Source: Clytia hemisphaerica (lineage: Eukaryota; Cnidaria; Hydrozoa; Leptothecata; Clytiidae). Taken from it: a DNA stretch of 64,000 bases. The translations under genes and the position numbers were made by a program. The stretch is taken from NCBI GenBank assembly GCA_902728285.1, contig CACVBU010000534.1, positions 37,527-101,526 of the forward strand. The letters run 5' to 3'. Every line of letters begins with the position of its first letter. The first letter of the stretch is position 1. Under the pieces are notes generated by a model that searched no databases, had not been told where the DNA came from, and saw only the letters and a list, made by a program, of their open reading frames with translations. Below are positions 9,421 to 19,491 of this stretch, one piece after another.

Positions 9421-11436
9421 TTACATTTTCAAAAGCTTTTTAAATTTTGCTGAATCTGCTCGTACCCTCAACGAGTCTCTTGTCCTTGAGGGGTGAAATT
9501 CAAATGTTTTGTCTTTTATAATGGCTGCCCAATTCTTCTCACCATGTTTTTGTATCCCTTTTAAAAGCTCCCCATCTTCCTCTTGTGAAAATTTGATATT
9601 TCTAGATTTTCTTGTCTCTTTAATGGCAATTTCCTTTTTCACCTCTACACTTTCAGTTATTCTTCTTTTGTCGTAACTCTTAGCGTTTTGAGGACGTTTT
9701 GGTGTAGAGGATACAGTTGACCTTACGACTTCCATTTGTACGTCTCTTGACTCGTTTAGATTTTGATTTGAGATAGGTGAAGTCGAACACATTGATTGTA
9801 CACGTTGCATGATGTTGTTCACTTCAGTGCATTGAGCCTCGATATTACTTGGTTCGAATGCGTCATCGTCTGAATCTACTATCATTGGAATCAGATTGTT
9901 TGTTGAGGTTGAAGAAGAAGATGAACTAGCAACTGCGTCTTGACTTGGTCGTGATTCAATTGTATTTCTTGACAGGGCAGCTAAATCTCTGAGCACGCCT
10001 GAACATGCTTCTTGGTGATCCTTTCGTGTAGTACCAAGCATTTTCTCCATGCATTGACGACCTTGTGTGGCGACTATTCTCGATTGTTTCTTTTTGTAGT
10101 GAACCTTTGCAACATCAGAGCTATGTTTTTGATCCTCTGATATTATCTCCTGTTCGGATCGAGATAATCTATCCGCACTTGCTGTTTCAACTATTTGTCG
10201 ATATCTTGTTGGATGGATATACTTTCCTATGGCTTGATGTACAATTAAAGTCATTGCAGTTGTCAAAGATTGATATTGATTCCCTGTTGTCGATACTAAC
10301 AGATAGTCACAACTTGGTTTCATAAGAGGTCTAACAAAGTCTGTGTATGTGTCCAAGACAGTAAATACTTCTTCAGTTAAGATGAGAGTATCAAAAAGAT
10401 ATTTACCTGTCGTTTTGAACTCCCTCTGGTCAATGAAACCATCAGCCTGCTTTGCTTTTTCGATCATTGTTAGAGTCAAGTATTGAAATGTCATTGGTCT
10501 ACTGCACTTCACACGTAAAAATAAAAAGGTTGTGATGAAACGAGTACAGAATGTAAGCTCTTGTTTATTGGGTAATGGTTGTTGTACTTTGCACTTGTTA
10601 ACGATTTCTTTGAATTTGAAGATATGATAAGGAATGACTCCCTCCATTTCTTCTAAAGTGGCCCAGCTGTCTCGACCAATGAGAGTTTCTAGGTCAAAGT
10701 TTCTCGTGCCGTCAAGGCGTTTCTTCTTTCTCAGATTTTCCTTTGCTCTCCTCAAATAAACTTCTGTGATTGTAAAACACCTCAATTTATTATCATTGAT
10801 TCCAAATGATTTTCTATAATCCATTAAATCAGAAATAGCTTTAACATAATTAAGTGCCCCTGAAGAAGATAGTTTCCATTGTTCGTCTAAAACAGTCAAA
10901 AATGTCAATATTATTGTTGTAGACCCTAAACAACAATCAATCAGTTCATAAGTTAAGGGTGTTTGAGATTCGTTATCCCCAGTACTGCTCATCAAAAACT
11001 TCAAAGCTCGTTTAGCGACTTGTTTAGCTTCTCTGTCATTTTTACCTCCACCGCAGGTAGTGGTCAACCACCTATAAAACGATTTTCCGATCCCTTCATC
11101 GATTGAATAGTAAGGTTTGGAACTTGTAGAGGCTTTCTTTTGTATAATAGGCTGGTTAAGTTCGACTTCTTCCCTTTTAATTTCTGGCTGGTCATCAAAA
11201 TAGTAATACCAAGGGTGCTTGTTATCTATGTGTTTTCTTAAACCTCTTTTGCTTTCAAAGTCCGAATGTAAGCACAATTTAGCTGGACATGTAAATTTAC
11301 CTTTATCATTTTCATTGAACGATAACTTTCGTTTTCCATTGGCTGATCCATTGACAGAATGCCAGTCGACGAAGAGCACCCTCCGGCGGGCCATGTTGGC
11401 CTTCCTTATGATCAGTGAGTGTTTAAACTGTGTCAT
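9421..11436 (-). CDS. Zinc-finger / tyrosine-recombinase / SANT protein (Crypton-like)
   Basis: Intronless 671-codon gene. Residues 50-74 form a C2H2 finger (C50, C55, H69, H74). Residues about 280-460 carry a tyrosine-recombinase signature: R313 in CSRPMTFQYLT, K341 in FKTTGKY, H408-P-T-R411, H438 and Y447. The H438-to-Y447 spacing of nine equals that of XerC-type enzymes, so the catalytic set appears complete. A Ser-rich linker carries IPMIVDSDDD (about 516-525), a SUMO-interaction-like motif. Residues 613-671 are a Myb/SANT domain (FSQEEDGELLKGIQ, then NWAAI) with a third helix reminiscent of telobox Myb proteins. Likely role: cutting and joining DNA as a Crypton-type or domesticated recombinase in the nucleus. 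M15 is an alternative start. No frame damage was seen. The gene ends beside the 221-bp array. The recombinase call is strong; the element's boundaries are unknown. Confidence 0.82.
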   Translation of the reverse strand: MTQFKHSLIIRKANMARRRVLFVDWHSVNGSANGKRKLSFNENDKGKFTCPAKLCLHSDFESKRGLRKHIDNKHPWYYYFDDQPEIKREEVELNQPIIQKKASTSSKPYYSIDEGIGKSFYRWLTTTCGGGKNDREAKQVAKRALKFLMSSTGDNESQTPLTYELIDCCLGSTTIILTFLTVLDEQWKLSSSGALNYVKAISDLMDYRKSFGINDNKLRCFTITEVYLRRAKENLRKKKRLDGTRNFDLETLIGRDSWATLEEMEGVIPYHIFKFKEIVNKCKVQQPLPNKQELTFCTRFITTFLFLRVKCSRPMTFQYLTLTMIEKAKQADGFIDQREFKTTGKYLFDTLILTEEVFTVLDTYTDFVRPLMKPSCDYLLVSTTGNQYQSLTTAMTLIVHQAIGKYIHPTRYRQIVETASADRLSRSEQEIISEDQKHSSDVAKVHYKKKQSRIVATQGRQCMEKMLGTTRKDHQEACSGVLRDLAALSRNTIESRPSQDAVASSSSSSTSTNNLIPMIVDSDDDAFEPSNIEAQCTEVNNIMQRVQSMCSTSPISNQNLNESRDVQMEVVRSTVSSTPKRPQNAKSYDKRRITESVEVKKEIAIKETRKSRNIKFSQEEDGELLKGIQKHGEKNWAAIIKDKTFEFHPSRTRDSLRVRADSAKFKKLLKM

Positions 11437-11699
11437 TTATACTGTTTGAAAACAGTAAACATATCCTCAACAGGGGGTTCTATTGTCATAAATGTCATAT
11501 ATTTCTTTGTTTTCTTAGGGAAAATTGATAGGTGATTGGATTGTTACTTGCAAGGGGGTTTCGTATTTTGATGAACGAGTCAAATCTTATCATCAATTGT
11601 CCATGGCTCGTGTGTATTGTTCATATTATGTTCTTTTTCTTGAGATGTAATTATCAGTTGACTAAATATTCCCATGGGAATTGTTCATTTGTTATTCTT

Positions 11700-12180
11700 T
11701 TTTGAGATGTTCATCGTTCAAATTTACTCAAATATATAATATGAAAATATTTACGATCTGAAGGTAATGATAATATATTTAATGTCTTATAATATCATCA
11801 TATCATTTACTACAAATAATATGATTTAAATATTATAATGATTTACTTATTTTATTATAACATGCAATCATATCATATTATTTTATATTATATATGATAT
11901 TTATGATAGGATTTAAATAAGATGATAATGTATTCATTGTTTTATATGTTATCAGAAACTTATAATAATAATATGGTCAAAATATTATGATTGTTTTATC
12001 ATAACCTATTAAAATCAAAATATAGTATAATATTTATGATAGTTTTGAATAATATGATAATATGATAATATAATCATAATATTATATTTATATCTATCAT
12101 ATTATCATGAATATATCATAATATGGTTAATAAGGTATCTATACTATACTACCATATTATAATATATCATAAATGTGATG
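11700..12180. other. Extremely AT-rich ATATTATGAT tract
   Basis: The stretch is composed almost entirely of A and T, with recurring palindromic phrases such as ATAATATGAT and ATCATATTAT. It lies upstream of the recombinase gene. It could be an easily unwound or matrix-attachment-like region; no gene is seen. Confidence 0.55.
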
Positions 12181-12344
12181 ACCTTCTTTGGCCATTTGAC
12201 AGGTACAGATTCTTCTTATCAATTATGAGAAAGTGAACAATAATCAGCACTATTATGACAAAGATTAATTGTTCCCTTGAAAACTGATTTTACTGTTCTT
12301 AGTGATAAGATTTTTTTCGTTTGTTTGAATAATTAAATGAGCAT

Positions 12345-12595
12345 CTATATTGTTCCCATATCAAAAGGGAATAGAATATTCCTCCAATGAATGGAACAAA
12401 TTATTCTACGCGGTATATTTAAATTGTTCCTTCATATAAAGGAACAAATAATTTCCCGCAGTATATCGAAATTGTTCCGTTAAATGAAGGAATAAATAAT
12501 TCCCCGCGGTATATTAAATTTGTTCCATTATATCAAAGAACAAATAATCCCCTGCAGTTTATTAAAATTGTTCTTTCATATAATGGAACATCTTT
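12345..12595. repeat. 48-bp array of TTGTTCC...GGAACAA palindromes
   Basis: About five units with GGAACAA or variants at 12393, 12441, 12489 and 12538, i.e. a 47-49 bp period. Each unit holds the inverted pair TTGTTCC/GGAACAA and a CCCGCGGTATAT-like core. Further single TTGTTCC/GGAACAA words continue to about 12750. It lies about 1 kb upstream of the recombinase start. Confidence 0.75.
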
Positions 12596-12599
12596 GAGT

Positions 12600-13104
12600 C
12601 CACAAGAAAAGAACAAAATAGGGTCATTGTTGTGACCCGATTTGTTCTATTCAAACAAAACAATTTATTCTCTGCAAAGAGAACAAAAGGGAATAAAATG
12701 GAATTCTCAAGAGTAGAGTTTCTTAGATTGTTCCATAAGGAACAAAAAAGAGACTTAATTGGTGTTCCTTCACTGTACATCGCAGCGCGACATTAAATGT
12801 ATCAATTTGGGAATCGTTCTCTATAGAAAAATCCCTAGAAACCGAAAAAAGAATAGCGCCATTGTTAGTAATCCTTTAAAAAGTGATAAAAATCCTTTGT
12901 TATAACAATTGCTAGTTGTTACATAACTTGGGTTTTTGTCTGACGAGATGGTATAAAATCAACTACATTAAGGTATGTCTTCGTACAATTCATCATGATT
13001 AATCAGTCGTAACATTATTAGATAAAATGTTAGATGTTTTATTTCTTATATACTTTCTTTCGTTACTCATAATTGGCCCTATGATTACTTGAGAAAAATT
13101 TCAG
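12600..13104. other. Spacer before protease exons
   Basis: AT-rich sequence with scattered GGAACAA words to about 12750 and no convincing exon. It ends with the acceptor AATTTCAG that opens the first visible protease exon. Confidence 0.4.
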
Positions 13105-15300
13105 TTCTAAATGCACTTCATTAAATTTAAAATTTAAGGAACTCGCCAAAGACACAGAACGTCGTTATTCGATTAAAAGGATAGAACTCCTTGACTATGA
13201 AATACCTAAGACCGTGAGACGAGGAAAAACTACAGAGTTTGTAAGCAGGCACTCGAAAATCGAAAGTTTAGAGAACGGACTAAAAATGAACTTGTTACCA
13301 TCCTTGAACGACATTAAAACAATGATTGACACTATAAAATCAAAGAAAAGTAAATTTGTCATTTTCGATGAAAAGTGTTTTTTCGATTTGAATGATCTTT
13401 ACGCTCTGCAGGTGGTACATGAAATGAAGGGAGTGAAAGAGGCTGTTTTGGAGGAGAAAAAGTGGTTTGGCAAGCTTGAAAAGGGTGTGAAATCACCCCC
13501 GAATTTAAAGAGGATTGGATTTGAAGATTCTTTGAACGGTTTCAAAGATATTCTTTTCAACGGCCGTGATCATGTTTATGCGAGAGAAGAGAATAAGAAG
13601 TTGGTGACCGGGTGTCTTGCATATTTGGTGGGTAGAAGATGGATAGATATTTCAGTTATGAAGTAATTTTCGGATATGCGAAATAATGACAACCACGAAC
13701 CTACGGTATGTTTTAGGCAGTTGGAAGATGAGTTTTCGGCAGGTACATTGGCAGAACGGGTGGAGAGATGGTCAGGGGCTTCAACTATTTCAGTTCTTGC
13801 TAATGTTGGTAAAAAGACTTTCATTTCGACCAAAAATGTCTTCGGTTGTCATTGGGTTTGCTTTTGCATCAACATTGCATCAAAAGAAATTCTATATTGT
13901 GACTCCTCTGCTTGGAGTCTTCCTACAGATTTCTTGAATAGGATTAAGTTTTTTGCGGATATTCTAAACACGACATTTAATGTGAACAAAGATCAACCAT
14001 ATGTGGTAACAAATTCTCATAAAACCCCAACACCTCCGTCAAAGGTCCACAGATGCAGTGACGGGTGTTTGCCACTACCGTATCAAGGACCAGATGGGAC
14101 AATATGTGGTGTAGCTGCTTTGTTTTCTGCTGTCATTCTAAGTGAAAAAGGTTTAGAACAAAGCACACTTCCTCCTTCACTATCATGGTTGACAAGTATC
14201 AACCAATTCAATGATTTTTCACGCTGCATAATGATCAGATGGTACATGCAAAGAGAAATCAACGCTCAAGACATTTGGTTAAGTGGTGAAAGAGTAAGAT
14301 AATTTATCATATTTACTTTCATGTATATACGTATCACTCTTGATTCAAGAGATCCTTTTAAAGGTAAGCTTTGCTAAAAACACTTACACAACTTTCTTAT
14401 AAGAATTACATAAATCGAAAAGAGCCTCCTTCAAGCAAGTCAATTTTCGGTCGAATTAATGGTCGAAATATATTTTCCCTTTTTTGTCTAAAACGTGAGA
14501 AAGAGATGGAGGAAACATAAACCAATTATTTCATTATGGCGTTACAGCATTATTCTTAAAAAATACTTAAAATTTGTGATTCTTATAAAAAAAGACTGCG
14601 TGCTGATTTCTAAACCAGTACACTTTTTTCTCAGAAACCTACAAAATCTTTCGAGCAACCCACTGCTGAACCAATGGATGTTGATTACGGTGAAGATATC
14701 AAGACAAGTGCATTTCAAAGTGATTCAAAAGAAGAAGATGAGCTTTTTTGTAAGAAATATGAAATTTGAGTTAAGGCTTAGGATGTTCTTTATTTTATTA
14801 CATTGTTTACACTGGCTTTGGCATCCCGATCACACAACACCCAAAAGTATTGATATTGAATGCTTAAAATCTCAACTTTTATTGGTCGAGAAGGATTTTA
14901 AGAATAAAATTGATAAGATATTCACAAGATATTTCATTTTTCGTTTCGTTTATTTTTAAGCAAATGTGACATCTAGCGTGACTGATGTGGTTGAGAAAAT
15001 CGAGAATGGAAATCTCAGCGAGTCAAAATCCAAGTTAAATGGTTGGCACATTTACTTGCACGAGAATAAGGTAACACATAATTTCTGGTTCAGTTGCTTT
15101 TTTTTCAGTTCGCTCAGTTGTTTTTTTGCCCTTTAGCTGAAAGACTTGTATATTTCAGTATCAGTACCCTTGATATACTACTATAGTATATTACTTTTTA
15201 CACTCTTCTTATTTTATAGAAAGAGCTGAAAGAGAACTTTGGAACAGGATCAAAAAAACTGAGGAAAAGCTGGAGAGATCTGGAAACAGACCAAAGAGAG
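13105..15300 (+). pseudogene. Ulp1/C48-type SUMO protease with HMG-box-like tail, interrupted by TAA
   Basis: Exons 13105-14293 (with TAA at 13664-13666), 14635-14749, 14961-15070 and 15220-15300 join in frame with canonical GT-AG sites. The C48 core is clear: WID near 13643, catalytic His in CHWVCF (codon at 13850), Asp in YCDSS, Gln in PYQGPDG and Cys in TICGV (codon at 14105). Such proteases mature or remove SUMO in the nucleus, and transposon-borne copies are known. The last exons read GWHIYLHENKKELKENF then KKLRKSWRDLE, an HMG-box-like helix pattern that implies DNA binding. The 5' end and terminal exon were not found. The TAA falls inside the first core helix, so the copy is probably dead unless the 54 nt at 13663-13716, which has GT-AG ends and keeps frame, is spliced out. 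Confidence 0.75.
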
Positions 15301-15517
15301 GTAAGGGAAATATATTTTAATCTTGGTCCATCTAAAATCTGAGATTATAAATCAACAGTTGATAATAGATAGCCTGACAAAAAATCTTTTGTTTCCTTTT
15401 GGTCCATTTGGTCTCACCTGAACCATAGGCTAATTTGTCAGTTTCCCTACTAATAGAGTATAGCTCGGTTATATCAGGGGGATCGGGTTCAATAATCCGA
15501 AATGATAAGCCGTCGTC

Positions 15518-15612
15518 GAACATAGAGGTCGTCGTCGCCACGCATAGAGGCCGTGGTCGGACATAGAGGTCGTCGCCGGACATAGAAGTCGTCGTCGTTC
15601 ATAGAGGTCTCA
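15518..15612. repeat. Short array of 19-bp CATAGAGGTCGTCGTCG units
   Basis: About five diverged 19-bp units (CATAGAGGTCGTCGTCGCC-like). It is the same family and orientation as the longer array at 16553-16813, about 1 kb away. The overlapping minus-strand frames are repeat artefacts. Confidence 0.7.
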
Positions 15613-16552
15613 GCCCAATTTTTTTCGGTCTTTATCGATCGCCTGAGGGCGATTTTAACAGTGTAGATATACAAGTCAAATCTCGTTTTTGAAATCGAAA
15701 GTAAATGTTTGACTCGCTTACCTTTATAAACTCATTAGTTTCCTTACATTTTGTCTGAATAGGAGAGATTTTAAATTTTTTTCAGGCTATATCCCATCCC
15801 CTTCCTCGAAGTGTAACTTTTTTCTCTAGGGTCTACGCTTTACTTTTGCTTTGATCATGTGTTATGTACTGACTAATAATGGCAAAAGTTGCAGATCAAA
15901 TAAAATGTATAACAGCCTTAAGTAGTCTATTGTATTCATCACTTTTGTATTGTTTATGACGTCATTCCCCTATCATTTCAATATTCGTCTCATTTATCCA
16001 TGTTCATTATGCCACATTATGCTTAGAGCTGTTAAATTGATTTACTTCGTTAAGCGAGACAATAATTTCACAGCTGTTTTAAAACGCATGCGTAAACATT
16101 TTGTTTTTTACTACAACGATTTTGATAGTGAAATAAGTGTCCTGAATTGAAATTGCATGGCCTTAGTAACAAAAAAACGATAAAGTAGGTTTTAAAGAGG
16201 TAAGGTTCACTCGACCATTTTACTCGACTTTATAATATCGTCTAGCTGCTCTATTCTTGACATAATTTATCAGAGACAGTTCCGCATCGCAGGGTGTAAA
16301 GTAATAAACCTTGCCTTCTACGACTAAACGAACAAATGGACAAAGTGAAAATTGATTTCTTAGTGAACACTACAGAAGGTTCTTTCTCCGATGATTTTGT
16401 CGGAAATAAGCGATCGCCAACAGTGTGTTTGAAACACGCTGACCTAGTTTTATAAGTTCTGGTCTGGAAATTTGACAACACAGTCTTCAAAATAACACCT
16501 TATCGTATTTGTGTATAGCAAAGTCACGGCAGAACGTCGTCTTCTTCGATAA
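15613..16552. other. Spacer between the two 19-bp arrays
   Basis: No coding exon is supported. It contains a TGACGTCA at 15957 and an AT-rich middle. The matching arrays on both sides suggest the whole 15.5-16.8 kb stretch may be one inserted element. Confidence 0.35.
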
Positions 16553-16813
16553 CATAGAGGTCTTGGCCGGACATAGAGGTCTTGGCCGGACATAGAGGTT
16601 GTCGTCGAACTTAGAGGTCTTGGCCGGACATAGAGGTCGTCGTCGAACATAGAGGTCTTGGCCGGACATAGAGGTCGTCGTCGAACATAGAGGTCTTGGC
16701 CGGACATAGAGGTCGTCGTTGAACATAGAGGTCTTGGCCGGACATAGAGGTCTTGGCCGGACATAGAGGTCTTGGCCGGACATAGGGACATAGAGGTCGT
16801 CGTCGAACATAGA
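16553..16813. repeat. Array of 13-14 19-bp units in two alternating types
   Basis: Units CATAGAGGTCTTGGCCGGA (type L) and CATAGAGGTCGTCGTCGAA (type D) follow each other roughly as L L D L D L D L D L L L D, so much of the array is a 38-bp dimer. There are no spacers and no adjacent cas-like genes. Confidence 0.9.
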
Positions 16814-17034
16814 ATTCGCCGGGGCGGTTCGCATCAACGAAGGCGGTTTATCTGGCGGGGTGGTTCTTGCTCAGGGTGGTTTTTGCGAATATTACCCAGT
16901 TTCCCGTGGCGCGGTCAGAGATTCTTGGAAATTCTTGGGGGGAAAAAATTCAAAATGGTAGCTAAAATGTAAACAAATCGGTAGCGACAGCCAAATACAA
17001 AAGCGAAAGTAAATAAAAAATATAGGAAGGTAGA

Positions 17035-17604
17035 ATGAGCGCGAAGAAGTTAGTTGAAAATGTATCTAAATTTACCAAAGAAGAAGCATTAGAGTGGTTA
17101 AAAGACATTGGTCTTTCTTCAACATGTTCCAAAGATGAGCTGATCAATCGAATCAAACGTTTTATTCGCTACCCAAAACTTGTAAAAAAGCTGAAGAATA
17201 AAGCTAAGAGACATTACAAGTTTTCGTCCAGTTTGAACCCTTTGGAAATTCCTCCTTCTACTGAAAAGTGGTCCAGTAATCATGATTCATATCCAAACAT
17301 CACCAGTGAACAATTCAAATCTTATGCTTCGCAAAAATCAAAAGGAAGTCAAGGGCAGCAGATGAAGGCAGTTAGAATGTTTCAAAGTAGGAAGATAGTT
17401 TCAGTAAGGACAATCCAAGGACTTGAAGGAGGTGATTTGTTTGTAAAAGCCACTCAACGGAAAAAAGGACCGGGTCTTCCGAATTCGGTCGGCATTGTGA
17501 AAAATATACAATCTCAGCCTAAAGTACCATTTCGAGATGTCAATGGACTTTTCCAGTTTTTAGGAGCATCAAAAATAATAATATATGATGTAATAAAAAC
17601 ATAA
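17035..17604 (+). pseudogene. Truncated SAP-domain protein of a YqaJ/SWIM-type transposon family
   Basis: 189-codon frame from a clear ATG. Residues 11-45 resemble a SAP DNA-binding motif (EEALEWLKDIGLSS then KDELINRIKRF). Residues about 95-140 (SQKSKGSQGQQMKAVRMFQS, KIVSVRTIQG, DLFVKA) resemble the N-terminal part of animal proteins that continue into a SWIM zinc finger and a YqaJ-type exonuclease. Here the SWIM Cys/His residues are missing, and the frame drifts into unrelated sequence after about residue 145, so the copy looks 3'-truncated. The family link is from memory of the architecture; an intact first exon with a lost partner exon is the alternative. Confidence 0.5.
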
Positions 17605-18810
17605 ACATTAGGATTTTATTCATATTTTGTGCCTGAATATCAGAAATAGTAAATTTTTAAGATCGGCCGAACTGACGGCTTTTTCAACGATCGCATTGTT
17701 TTCGCCGATACCTACGGCCCCACTTTGGGTCCACTCATTCGGGACTGGTCCTCTGAGTAAAATTAGGCCTTGGCAACAAGCATAACATTATTTTCAGAAG
17801 CCAAAAAGTTGCTAATATTTCTAGTCGTCTAACTTTCAAGAGAATAAGGACGGCTTTGTAATATATGTATTCTTGCTGCCAAAGCTTAGAGTTATGCAGA
17901 ATTTATTTGGCTTTCTAATGGTATATTTTTAATATAGGGTTTTTTAAGTCAATCATACAATTTCAATTTTTTACCCCCTTGGTATCAAAAGGCTAAATAA
18001 AAGTAAAAGTTAATTCTACAGACCGGAATAATGAATTATTTTACGTTTTGCGTTTCGGCGGGAAAAATAGGCGGGGAATAAAAAAATTGTCAGTATGGCA
18101 CTAAAGTTTTCTCAACACTCTCGCTCCGACGGTATAAGAACGTCATGTAAGCTCCGCCAAAGCGGAAATCCCGTGCCTTGATCTAGTTTTGGAGCGTCAT
18201 CATTATTTGTGATGCAAAAAAGAGACGTACTTTGGCAGTTGCTATACTGAAGATATGAAAATTTTTCGAAGCAGTTGGTGGCTGAATGAAGTTGTGCTGT
18301 TGGTTTTTTTCGTATTATAATTATGGTGTCATTTTATAAAGTCAAAGTTTGGATTTTTTTAATTAAATAACCACACAAGATTAATGAATAAATCTGCTAA
18401 AGTTTATCTTTAAGTGTTTTGTTGATAGCAGCAATAGTTGTTTTTAGCTAGGTGATCAATCCATGGGCTGGTCCATGGGAAACCTTAGTAAAAAACTAGA
18501 TACTTGCTACCTACACCAGCATAATTTTTAAGATAATATATCATCTAATTTGTCTTATACAAGACAGTTGTTGTCTAGACACAAAATAATTCATCCGGTT
18601 TGTATATAATTCATCTTGCCTAAACACAATTGTGCTTTGAACCTGATTATTTTTGTTTGAACACAACCACTGATTCCAGATGCCAGATGGTCGTAATCGA
18701 TAAAATTGATCATTGATTTAAATCAATAGTTAATCAATATTAATCGATCGATCAGTTAGAATCTTAGTGCAGAAATGGGAAACTTACACAAAACAACGGT
18801 TGTTTAGGCG
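17605..18810. other. Intergenic, no gene seen
   Basis: AT-rich with short inverted words but no supported exon. From about 18690 the sequence becomes rich in AATCGAT/ATTAATCGATC, foreshadowing the TCGAAC element that follows. Confidence 0.4.
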
Positions 18811-19491
18811 AGGCGGTGTCAATCGAACTGTTTGATTATCGAACTAATCGAACTTAATCGAACCCTATCGAACGATAGCTGTTCGATAACCGAACCCAAT
18901 CGAACACCTATTTGAACCGGGAAAACTTTCGTAAAGTTCGATGACTGTTCGATTATACGATTATAGTTTGATCGCAGTTCGATGAATACGATTGAGGTTC
19001 AATCAGTTCGATTAAGATCGATGAAGTTTGATTGGTTCGATTAAATCGATTTATACCTTGACGCCCAATTTTTTATTCATATTCCGAGGGCGTATTGGCG
19101 GCCGCCCACGGCCCATTCTCGCGGGCCATCCTATATCTATCCCATCGGATGGGACAAGCTGGAGCTTTTACAAGCTCTTTGGTCGTTTAATTTGTAAAAA
19201 AAAAGATTTTAATCGTTATTACTTTCTTTACAGAAAGAAGCATTTGGTGCCTGTGTTTTGATTAAACAACCTCGTAATTTTCTGAAAGGTAAAGAAAAGT
19301 AGAATCTATCCGACACAACCATCGAACCACATCGAACTTAAATCAAACTCATCGAACATCAATCGAACTTCATTGAACAAAGAAAACTCGATCAGGTTCG
19401 GTAATCGAACAGCTATCGTTCGATTTTGTTTGATAAAGTTTGATGGTTCGATAACGAAAATCGGTTCGATAGGGTTCGGTTGACACCGCCT
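18811..19491. mobile_element. Foldback-like element with TCGAAC subrepeat arms
   Basis: The terminal inverted repeats are AGGCGGTGTCAATCGAAC on the left and GGTTGACACCGCCT on the right. Arms 18811-19050 and 19310-19491 are made of irregular TCGAAC/GTTCGA subrepeats in opposite orientation around an unrelated centre of about 260 bp. TTTAGGC flanks both sides at 18803 and 19494, a possible 7-bp target duplication, although one or two bases intervene. No transposase inside. Confidence 0.75.

Noticed and set aside
10065-10325. Plus-strand frame opposite the recombinase
   Set aside because: It is an antisense shadow of the 671-codon gene.
9421-11436. Telomere-binding protein
   Set aside because: The C-terminal SANT domain has a telobox-like flavour, but the body is a tyrosine recombinase and no TRF homology domain is visible.
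11700-12180. Centromere or replication origin
   Set aside because: The only evidence is extreme A/T content and short palindromes; nothing specific supports either.
13664-13666. Reassigned or read-through stop codon
   Set aside because: Other genes in the window use TAA, TAG and TGA as ordinary stops; a simple nonsense mutation or a tiny intron explains it better.
16553-16813. Possible CRISPR array
   Set aside because: Units are contiguous with no unique spacers, the context is eukaryotic, and no cas-like genes are present.
16450-16837. Long minus-strand frames with repeated peptides
   Set aside because: They are read-through of the 19-bp tandem repeat in different frames, with no stop codons in the unit.
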